Positions 1 through 5,106 of a stretch of DNA of 7,230 nt are shown here, one piece after another. The notes under the pieces were generated by a model, which searched no databases, was not told where the DNA came from, and worked only from the letters and a program-made list of their open reading frames with translations. Both the position numbers and the translations under genes were made by a program. How positions within the stretch are numbered: the stretch's first letter is position 1; each line of letters starts with the position of its first letter. Source of the stretch: CAYSBK01 sp964429265 (GTDB lineage: Bacteria; Planctomycetota; Phycisphaerae; Sedimentisphaerales; Anaerobacaceae); assembly GCA_964429265.1 (NCBI GenBank), contig CAYSBK010000126.1, forward strand, positions 1 to 7,230. Direction: 5' to 3'.

Positions 1-206
1 AATTTCAAAAAAGTCAAGATGCGCCTAACTCCTTATGGAAAAAGAAGTTACGACGTTTGGACACTTGGTGCGATGGGAAAAAACAAAGCCAAACAAAGCC
101 AATCCACCCCCGGCTGCCCCTTTTCAGTAATCCACCGTTCTTCACCTTATCGACCGCCGGTGCGTATGATGCTCCTTGGCCATCGCAAGGTTGAGAATAA
201 TTTGTG
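1..206. other. Leader region upstream of nrdR promoter, no convincing gene
   Basis: This stretch is more AT-rich than the genes that follow. The only reading frame (19-210, + strand, 63 codons) has no Shine-Dalgarno, shows no family resemblance I recognise, and runs into the -35 element of the nrdR promoter, so I do not call it a gene. The stretch contains a perfect 10-bp tandem duplication (listed separately). I see no tRNA, no hairpin followed by a T-run, and no recognisable end of an upstream gene. Confidence 0.5.
81..102. repeat. Short tandem repeat, 10-bp unit x2
   Basis: The unit AAACAAAGCC occurs twice in direct succession (81-90 and 91-100), followed by AA, which begins a third copy. 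It lies in non-coding DNA about 105 bp upstream of the nrdR -35 element. It could be chance, a remnant of a dispersed intergenic repeat, or replication slippage. No function is implied by position. Confidence 0.6.
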
Positions 207-234
207 TTGACATACTATATGGTGGTGTTAGAAT
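207..234 (+). promoter_or_regulatory. Sigma70-type promoter of the nrdR operon
   Basis: A perfect -35 hexamer TTGACA (207-212) is followed after 16 nt by TAGAAT (229-234), matching the -10 consensus at five of six positions. TG at 226-227, one base before the hexamer, makes an extended -10. Transcription would begin near 241, giving a leader of about 50 nt before the nrdR start codon. Two NrdR-box-like sites overlap the spacer and the presumed start point, where a bound repressor would block RNA polymerase. Confidence 0.75.
212..227 (+). promoter_or_regulatory. Candidate NrdR box 1 (weaker)
   Basis: The 16-mer matches the published NrdR box consensus acaCwAtATaTwGtgt at about 10 of 16 positions by hand alignment. 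The left half (CTATAT core) is good and the right half is poor. It lies between the -35 and -10 hexamers. On its own it would be weak evidence. The 32-bp offset from the better site at 244-259, leaving a 16-bp linker, fits the paired arrangement on one face of the helix known for NrdR operators. Confidence 0.5.
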
Positions 235-243
235 ACCGGACAG

Positions 244-259
244 ATTCAATATGTAGGGT
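244..259 (+). promoter_or_regulatory. Candidate NrdR box 2 (stronger)
   Basis: The 16-mer ATTCAATATGTAGGGT agrees with the consensus acaCwAtATaTwGtgt at about 12 of 16 positions, including the central C-W-A-T-A-T and T-W-G core. It lies just downstream of the predicted transcription start and 35 bp before nrdR, and is spaced 32 bp from box 1. NrdR is known to bind tandem boxes in ribonucleotide reductase promoters, and in some bacteria its own operon. Autoregulation is inferred here. Confidence 0.6.
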
Positions 260-293
260 GTTGCCGGGGTATAGTCGGGCCGGGGGGCGGCTT

Positions 294-785
294 ATGAGGT
301 GTCCGTTCTGCAAGGAAGACGACGACAAGGTGATGGACTCGCGTTCAATCGACGGCGGCAGGGTGATTCGGCGCCGGCGTCGGTGCCGGGCGTGCGAGAG
401 GCGTTTTACGACTTACGAAAGGATAGGAGAGCCGTACAAGCTGTCGGTCGTGAAGAAGGATGGTTCGCGGGTGCCTTATGAGCGAGAGAAAGTTCTTGCG
501 GGTTTGCGGAAGGCCTGTTATAAGCGGGCAGTTTCGGCGGAACAGATACAGCAGGTCGCCGACAAGGTAGAGGAAGAGATATTCCGCGGGTTTGAGAAGG
601 AGGTGCCGTCGGAGTTTATCGGCGAGACGGTGATGCGGCACCTGCGCGGCGTGGACAAGGTGGCGTACATTCGGTTCGCCAGTGTTTACCGGCAGTTTGA
701 GGATGCGGGGGAACTGATCGAGGAGGTCAGCCAGGTAATAGAGCAGCCTTACTACGAGGACCAGCCGAAGCTGTTTGAGCAATAG
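294..785 (+). CDS. nrdR: Transcriptional repressor NrdR
   Basis: NrdR is a cytoplasmic zinc-dependent, nucleotide-sensing repressor of ribonucleotide reductase operons. The 163-residue product has the family's usual length and layout. The N-terminal zinc ribbon begins MRCPFC and closes with CRAC, giving ligands Cys3, Cys6, Cys31 and Cys34. Between them lie the conserved DSR segment (15-17) and an Arg-rich stretch (26-30) thought to contact DNA, followed by RRFTTYER (36-43). An ATP-cone fills about residues 49-139 (VVKKDGSRVPYEREKV, then VDKVAYIRFASVYRQF), where ATP or dATP controls oligomer state and DNA binding. The ATG at 294 is chosen because MRCPFC is the invariant NrdR N-terminus; the frame is open 90 nt further upstream, but that extension would cover the promoter and operator sites. 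A G-rich stretch (280-287) can serve as Shine-Dalgarno. Tandem NrdR-box-like sites upstream suggest autoregulation. A second ATP-cone gene follows. Confidence 0.97.
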   Translation: MRCPFCKEDDDKVMDSRSIDGGRVIRRRRRCRACERRFTTYERIGEPYKLSVVKKDGSRVPYEREKVLAGLRKACYKRAVSAEQIQQVADKVEEEIFRGFEKEVPSEFIGETVMRHLRGVDKVAYIRFASVYRQFEDAGELIEEVSQVIEQPYYEDQPKLFEQ

Positions 786-840
786 CGTGTGCCGGTCCGG
801 GGCTGATTGCAGGTGTGGTCTGTTGGACAAGGATGGTTCC

Positions 841-848
841 AGGGAGGG
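841..848 (+). promoter_or_regulatory. Ribosome binding site deciding the start at 856
   Basis: AGGGAGGG lies 7 nt before the ATG at 856. The frame also extends upstream to a TTG at 775 overlapping the nrdR stop, but the intervening residues do not resemble an ATP-cone and the TTG has no such site. The internal ATG is therefore the better start. Confidence 0.75.
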
Positions 849-855
849 TAGACAG

Positions 856-1428
856 ATGCAGCTTCAGGTCAAGAAGGCGGACGGCAGCACGGAGGAATAC
901 TTTCACACGAAGGTCGTGGGGACGATTTGTCGTGCGTTGGAGGCCGTCGGCGGGGCGGACGTTTTTCTCGCAGAGCAGTTGGCGGAGGTGGTGACGTACT
1001 TCTTGTACCATCAACGGCAGTCCGCCACGGTCAGCAGCAACGAGATATTCTCAGTGGTGGAGGCGGTTCTGTCGGCGACGGGTTACGATGATGCGGCGCA
1101 GGCCCTTGTTGAGCACCACTTTGAACGGCGCCTGAGGCGTTCGCGGCTGGAGGTGGCGGCGGTGAAGGTTCGCGGCTTGCGGGACGCCCACAGGCTCCGC
1201 AGCAACTGTGACGAGAGTCGATGTCGGTGGGACAAGTCGACGATAGTGTCGGACCTTGTGCGGCGGTACAACATCGGAAGGCAAACGGCCCGGGCGATTG
1301 CGTCGATGGTCGAAGAGAAGGTTTTCAACCTCGGGCTGTCGGTGGTTCCTTCGAGTCTTGTGAAGCAGTTGGTGCTGGGCGATGCGGCGGCGGTTCTGGC
1401 GGCCGAGCAGCAACTGCAGCCGGCGTGA
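856..1428 (+). CDS. ATP-cone domain protein of unknown function, downstream of nrdR
   Basis: The 190-residue product begins with an ATP-cone-like domain at about residues 3-92: VKKADGSTEEYFHTKV matches the cone start, as in NrdR, and the helical middle ends in LVEHHFERRLRR. A second region at about 124-175 starts WDKSTIVSDLV and continues with an ARAIASMVEEKV helix and SSLVKQLVLGD. It resembles the helical segment found after ATP-cones in some ribonucleotide reductases and ATP-cone proteins; that likeness is from memory, not a search. There is no zinc ribbon, no reductase catalytic domain, and no signal peptide or membrane segment. It follows nrdR after 70 nt with no terminator between, so co-transcription is likely. 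It may be a nucleotide-sensing partner or modulator of NrdR or of the reductase; this is inference. The C-terminal 15 residues are Ala/Gln-rich. Confidence is high that it is a gene and moderate on the domain. Confidence 0.8.
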   Translation: MQLQVKKADGSTEEYFHTKVVGTICRALEAVGGADVFLAEQLAEVVTYFLYHQRQSATVSSNEIFSVVEAVLSATGYDDAAQALVEHHFERRLRRSRLEVAAVKVRGLRDAHRLRSNCDESRCRWDKSTIVSDLVRRYNIGRQTARAIASMVEEKVFNLGLSVVPSSLVKQLVLGDAAAVLAAEQQLQPA

Positions 1429-1436
1429 GAGCCGGC
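1419..1436. terminator. Possible stem-loop between convergent genes
   Basis: GCCGGC (1419-1424) and GCCGGC (1431-1436) form a perfect 6-bp stem around a 6-nt loop, spanning the stop codon of the ATP-cone gene and most of the 11-bp gap to the miaA stop. The location suits a bidirectional terminator. There is no T-run on either strand, and GCCGGC is self-complementary and frequent in GC-rich DNA, so this is only a weak call. Confidence 0.3.
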
Positions 1437-1439
1437 CGG

Positions 1440-2366
1440 TCAATCGGTTCCGGTGCGTTCCAGCAGGGACAATACCGTCGGCAGGGTCTTGTGGGCCGGC
1501 TGGTCCGGCGGCACGTCGAGCCAGTGCACATTTCTGAACGTCTTGAACCAGGTTCGCTGGTTTTTTGCGAGTCGGCGGGTATTTTTCTTTATAAGCTCGA
1601 CGGCGCGGTCGAGGCTGAGCCGGCCGCGGAGGTGCTCGATGATTTCGGCGTAGCCGATCGCGCATCGGGCCTGATTGCTGAGCGGTTTTTCTTCGGCCAG
1701 CAGCGAGCGTACCTCATCAACGAGGCCGGCTTCGATCATCTTCCTGACGCGCTGGTTTATTCGTCTGCTTGCGTCGTCGCGGTCTCGTCGAATCCCGATC
1801 ACGGTCCAGCGGGGATCCGGGCCGGGGCGGTGCCACTGCTGCTGGAGGCTTGAAATGGGTTTGCCGGTCAGCTCGTAAACCTCCAGTGCGCGGATGATTC
1901 GCTTTTCGTCGTTTGGATGGATGTTCTCGGCGGCAGCGGGGTCAACGGCCTGGAGTTGTCGGTAGAGCCGGCTCAAGCCCTCGGTGCGGGCTTTCTGTCG
2001 CAACTGGTCACGGAGCTTTTCATCGGCGGCGGGTCCTTCGAAGAGGCCGTAGAGCAGGGCCTTGATGTACAGCGCCGTTCCGCCGACGGCGACGACGGGT
2101 TTATGTCGGCTCTTTATCTGTTTTATGGCCGCCTGGGCCAGTTCGAGAAAGCGTCCCACGCTGAAAGGTTCGCTGGGCTCGGCGACGTCGATCAGATGGT
2201 AAGGCAGACGTTGTCGTGCCTCGATGGGTGGTTTGGCGGTGCCGATATCCATACGGCGATAGACCTTCATCGAATCGATGCTGATAATCTCAGCGCCGAT
2301 TTTCTCGGCCAGTTCGAAGGCCAGGCGGCCCTTGCCGCTTGCGGTTACACCGAGAATCAGAATCAT
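1440..2366 (-). CDS. miaA: tRNA dimethylallyltransferase MiaA
   Basis: MiaA transfers the dimethylallyl group from DMAPP to N6 of adenosine 37 in tRNAs reading UNN codons, in the cytoplasm. The 308-residue product has the usual length. Visible landmarks are the P-loop GVTASGKG (6-13), DSMKVYRRMDIGTAKP (31-46) with the probable catalytic Asp31, YHLIDV (56-61), PSEPFSVGRF (64-73), GGTALYIKALLYGL (95-108), the RALEVYELTGKPIS segment (159-172), AIGYAEII (236-243), and NTRRLAKNQRTWF (262-274) near the C-terminus. Two positions are unusual: Gly13 stands where Walker A normally has Thr/Ser, and Lys34 where DSMQ is common. The ATG at 2366 is chosen because the P-loop must start within a few residues. 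The frame is open 170 codons further upstream, but those residues look unrelated to MiaA and cross the opposing operon. No good Shine-Dalgarno is close; a GAGG lies about 17 nt upstream. The gene converges on the ATP-cone gene and diverges from the FGE-like operon. Confidence 0.96.
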   Translation of the reverse strand: MILILGVTASGKGRLAFELAEKIGAEIISIDSMKVYRRMDIGTAKPPIEARQRLPYHLIDVAEPSEPFSVGRFLELAQAAIKQIKSRHKPVVAVGGTALYIKALLYGLFEGPAADEKLRDQLRQKARTEGLSRLYRQLQAVDPAAAENIHPNDEKRIIRALEVYELTGKPISSLQQQWHRPGPDPRWTVIGIRRDRDDASRRINQRVRKMIEAGLVDEVRSLLAEEKPLSNQARCAIGYAEIIEHLRGRLSLDRAVELIKKNTRRLAKNQRTWFKTFRNVHWLDVPPDQPAHKTLPTVLSLLERTGTD

Positions 2367-2511
2367 CCGTTCAACAAAAAACACCTCTGCGAAAATGAGC
2401 CTGGTTGCTGCAGGGGCGCCGGTCGGTGATAATCTACCACCGCGTGTAAAAAGGCTGCAAGCATCAATTGCAACGGTGCGAACGGTTTCAGCACAAGGCT
2501 GCCGACGATGG

Positions 2512-2540
2512 TTGACAGGCAAGGGGCATCGGCATAGGAT
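2512..2540 (+). promoter_or_regulatory. Sigma70-type promoter of the FGE-like/BNR operon
   Basis: A perfect -35 TTGACA (2512-2517) is followed by an optimal 17-nt spacer and TAGGAT (2535-2540), which matches the -10 consensus at four of six positions. Transcription would start near 2547, leaving an untranslated leader of about 150 nt before the start codon at 2700. It is the best promoter match in the intergenic region, on the correct strand. Confidence 0.6.
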
Positions 2541-2598
2541 TAGCGGCCGAACCGTCGCAAGAGGACGGGTGTTTTTCATAGGAGCGCCGTTGGTGAGA

Positions 2599-2611
2599 AT
2601 GCGCCGCGCAT
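2599..2611. repeat. Short perfect inverted repeat in operon leader
   Basis: ATGCGC (2599-2604) and GCGCAT (2606-2611) flank a single C. It lies in the predicted 5' leader. As RNA it could not form a stable hairpin with a one-base loop, so a DNA-binding site for a dimeric regulator is the more plausible function, if any. GCCG (2620-2623) and CGGC (2631-2634), and the palindrome CCGATCGG (2656-2663), follow it. None matches an operator I recognise. Confidence 0.3.
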
Positions 2612-2688
2612 AGAAGTGGGCCGGCGATGTCGGCAGAAAGGCTGGTCGAGTCGTTCCGATCGGGTAAGGGGACATCAACATTTTTTCC

Positions 2689-2693
2689 AGGAG
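2689..2693 (+). promoter_or_regulatory. Ribosome binding site deciding the start at 2700
   Basis: AGGAG lies 6 nt before the ATG at 2700. That ATG begins a typical signal peptide, whereas the open frame reaching back to 2616 adds 28 residues rich in Arg, Gly and Ser that would bury the signal peptide. This settles the start. Confidence 0.8.
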
Positions 2694-2699
2694 CGGATT

Positions 2700-5081
2700 A
2701 TGAAACGTGCGGTTGTGATATTGATGGTGGTCGGCGTGCTGGCAGGCGGCGGCAGGGCGGCTGATTCGTACGAGAACAGCCTGGGTATGAAGATGATTCG
2801 CATCGAGCCGGGCCAGTTCCTGATGGGCCAGCTCGGCGATGAGAAACAGTGCGACTGGGACGAGCAGCCGGTGCACAAGGTCACGATAAGCAAGGCGTTT
2901 TACATTTCACAAACGGAGGTAACGATAGAGCAATACAGGCGGTTTCGCCCGGATGCGGTTGTCAACGAGCGGTACAGTCCGTACGTCTCGGGCATAAGCT
3001 GGCACGATGCGCAGGCTTTTTGCCGGTGGCTCAGCAAGAAGGAGGGCAAGCCGTACCGGCTGCCGACGGAGGCGGAGTGGGAGTATGCCTGTCGTGCGGG
3101 CACGAAGACGGCGTTCTGGTCGGGCGATGCGCCGCCGAAGGCCGGCTCAGCGAATCCGTGGGGTTTGAAGAATATGCACACGGGTGTTCGCGAGTGGTGC
3201 AACGACTGGTACGCAGAATACCCGCTCGGTGAGCAGGTGGACCCGATCGGTCCCGAAGACGGCCTTACCAAGGTTGTTCGTGGAGGCGGGATGGATTCCG
3301 ACGACGGCCGTTACGCCCGTTCTGCGAATCGTGCCTCGATGGCACCGGGTTTTGCACCATATCCGAAGCCTAAGGAGACAATCGAGCGGCAGGCTGTCTC
3401 GCAGGCCGAGAAAAGCGACTCTGACAAGGAGCCTTTCGGTACGCATCCGATAGGGTTTCGCGTGGTTCAGGCGGCGATGCCGGCCGGCCGGCCGCTGGTT
3501 TACGAGGGACCGTTTGCCCGCCAGGGGGTCAGACAAAACGTTGAGCCGGCCAGGATAGGCCCGGACCCGAAGAAGCCGTATTTCAGAAAGCGTTACCTGC
3601 TGCCGACGCCGCCGGAGAACTGCAGCCGGCAGGAGATAGATGCGGCGGGGCTGCATCCTTCGTTCAGGAGACACAACCACAGCCCTGCGCTGGAGGTCTG
3701 TCCCAACGGCGACGTGCTGCTGGTAATCTACACGTCGTACCGCGAGTATGAGCCGGGTGTGTCGTTGATTGCGGCCCGGCTGCGTTTTGGTGGTCAGCAG
3801 TGGGATATGCCGTCGCCGATGTTCGACTTTGCGGACCTGAACGATCACGCACCGCTGTTGTGGAGAGATGGGGACAGGTTATACATTTTCTGGGGCAATC
3901 CGAGGTTCCGCCAGGGCAGGGCATTTCCGTTTAACTGGACGTGGTCGGACGACAACGGAGCCACCTGGAGCGAGATCAGCTTTCCGAACTTCAAAGGCCA
4001 GGTCGGCTGTCACTCGAAGCAGCCGATAAACAGTGCGCTTCGTGATTTGTCCGGGACACTCTACGTGTCAAGCGACGGCTGCGGTGGGCGGTCGCTGCTG
4101 TGGGCCACGAAAGACAACGGCAAGACGTGGTACGACACCGGCGGAAGAACCGGCGGGCGGCACACGAGCTTTGTGCTGCTCGGCGACGGCGGGATTCTCG
4201 GGATGGGCGGCAAGAATACCGACATCGACGGGTATATGCCGAAGTCGATTTCGCACGACGGCGGCAGGACTTGGGTGGTCAGCAAGACACCTTTTGCTGC
4301 GCAGGGTTCGAACCAGAGGCCGACGGTCCTTCGACTGCAGAGCGGCCGGCTGCTGTTTGCGGGCGATTTTCAGAATCCCGCCGGCAAAAGCCCCGCCGAC
4401 ATCACGCAGCGCGGCAGCTACGTGGCGTTGTCCGACGACGACGGCAAGACCTGGCACGTCAAGAAGTTGATCGGTACGCAAAAGCACGAGAACGAGAAGC
4501 GGCTCGGCGGCGCCGACACGCTGGGCTATGCGGTGGCGCGGCAGGCGCCCAATGGGATTATTCACCTTATAACAACGATGAACCGGCCGTGCCTGCATTT
4601 CGCGTTCAACGAGGCGTGGATACTCAGCGACGATACACCGTTCGACAGTATGAGCGATGCCGAGTTGATGCAGCCGACGGCGACGAAAGTAACGAACGTC
4701 CGCCCCTACCAGGAGAACTACCCCAGCGGCAAGGTGAAGATAAGGTACCACGGCGGGGTCGCCGACAACGGCCGCTTTTTGCTCGATGGAACCGAAACCT
4801 GGTACTATGAAAACGGCCATAAGCAGTATGAAGCGACGTATCGGCTCGGGCGGAAGGTCGGCAAGGAGACGTACTGGCGCCCCGATGGGACCAGGAAGTG
4901 GCAGTGGGAGCATCGCGAGGACGGCACGAGCGTCTGGACGCAGTGGTGGTCCAACGGGCGGATGAAGGCGCGGTCGACCTGGCGGAACTTCAAGTGTGAA
5001 GGTACGGCCGAGCGATGGAACCCGTCCGGCGAATTGATAAGCCGTACAAGGTTCGTGGACGGCCGGGCCGTCAAGCAGTAA
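2700..5081 (+). CDS. Exported FGE-like/BNR (sialidase-like) fusion with C-terminal MORN-type repeats
   Basis: The 793-residue product starts with a signal peptide (MKRAVVILMV..., probable cleavage near GRA-AD, residues 18-22). Residues 25-258 form a SUMF1/FGE-like domain (PF03781 type): NSLGMKMIRIEPGQFLMG, then QPVHKVTISKAFYISQTEVT, PYRLPTEAEWEYACRAG, REWCNDWY, VVRGGG and IGFRVV. The region matching the FGE active site (194-211) has no cysteine, so formylglycine generation is unlikely. A linker with GPDPKKPYF (287-295) leads to a BNR_2/sialidase-like propeller (about 320-645). It has HSPALEVCPNGDVLL and four Asp-boxes: WSDDNGATW (415-423), TKDNGKTW (470-477), SHDGGRTW (518-525) and SDDDGKTW (578-585). 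I cannot place a sialidase Arg triad with confidence. Residues 670-793 hold about five imperfect MORN-type repeats rich in Trp and Tyr. The role is probably periplasmic or extracellular glycan handling, by inference only. A paralogue follows after 25 bp. Confidence 0.85.
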   Translation: MKRAVVILMVVGVLAGGGRAADSYENSLGMKMIRIEPGQFLMGQLGDEKQCDWDEQPVHKVTISKAFYISQTEVTIEQYRRFRPDAVVNERYSPYVSGISWHDAQAFCRWLSKKEGKPYRLPTEAEWEYACRAGTKTAFWSGDAPPKAGSANPWGLKNMHTGVREWCNDWYAEYPLGEQVDPIGPEDGLTKVVRGGGMDSDDGRYARSANRASMAPGFAPYPKPKETIERQAVSQAEKSDSDKEPFGTHPIGFRVVQAAMPAGRPLVYEGPFARQGVRQNVEPARIGPDPKKPYFRKRYLLPTPPENCSRQEIDAAGLHPSFRRHNHSPALEVCPNGDVLLVIYTSYREYEPGVSLIAARLRFGGQQWDMPSPMFDFADLNDHAPLLWRDGDRLYIFWGNPRFRQGRAFPFNWTWSDDNGATWSEISFPNFKGQVGCHSKQPINSALRDLSGTLYVSSDGCGGRSLLWATKDNGKTWYDTGGRTGGRHTSFVLLGDGGILGMGGKNTDIDGYMPKSISHDGGRTWVVSKTPFAAQGSNQRPTVLRLQSGRLLFAGDFQNPAGKSPADITQRGSYVALSDDDGKTWHVKKLIGTQKHENEKRLGGADTLGYAVARQAPNGIIHLITTMNRPCLHFAFNEAWILSDDTPFDSMSDAELMQPTATKVTNVRPYQENYPSGKVKIRYHGGVADNGRFLLDGTETWYYENGHKQYEATYRLGRKVGKETYWRPDGTRKWQWEHREDGTSVWTQWWSNGRMKARSTWRNFKCEGTAERWNPSGELISRTRFVDGRAVKQ

Positions 5082-5093
5082 TTCGATTACCGG

Positions 5094-5099
5094 AAGGAG
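5094..5099 (+). promoter_or_regulatory. Ribosome binding site deciding the start at 5107
   Basis: AAGGAG lies 7 nt before the ATG at 5107. A second ATG at 5103, in another frame, opens only a short unrelated frame. The frame from 5107 encodes a signal peptide and an FGE-like domain, so it is the true start. Confidence 0.85.
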
Positions 5100-5106
5100 T
5101 TGATGG

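Larger units (their letters stand above)
2367..2699. other. Intergenic region between divergent miaA and FGE-like operon
   Basis: This 333-bp stretch holds no convincing gene. On the right it carries a good + strand promoter (2512-2540), a leader with several short inverted repeats, and a Shine-Dalgarno. For miaA on the - strand I see only weak promoter resemblance (TTGCAG and TAGATT 18 nt apart, near 2426-2457), which I do not call. No tRNA, small RNA or terminator with a T-run is evident. Confidence 0.6.

Noticed and set aside
19..210. 63-codon open frame at the left edge
   Set aside because: It has no Shine-Dalgarno or recognisable protein signature, and it overlaps the -35 element of the nrdR promoter.
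775..855. TTG start for the ATP-cone gene overlapping the nrdR stop
   Set aside because: The extra 27 residues do not resemble an ATP-cone, and a strong ribosome binding site lies before the ATG at 856.
1917..2429. 170-codon + strand frame opposite miaA
   Set aside because: It is antisense to a well-supported gene, and its composition is that of a codon-shadow translation.
2367..2876. N-terminal extension of miaA by 170 codons
   Set aside because: The MiaA P-loop must lie at the N-terminus. The extension has no family resemblance and would overlap the opposing operon's promoter, leader and signal peptide coding region.
3147..3848. 233-codon - strand frame opposite the first fusion gene
   Set aside because: It is Arg-rich, matches no family and crosses the FGE/propeller coding sequence. 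It is a shadow frame.
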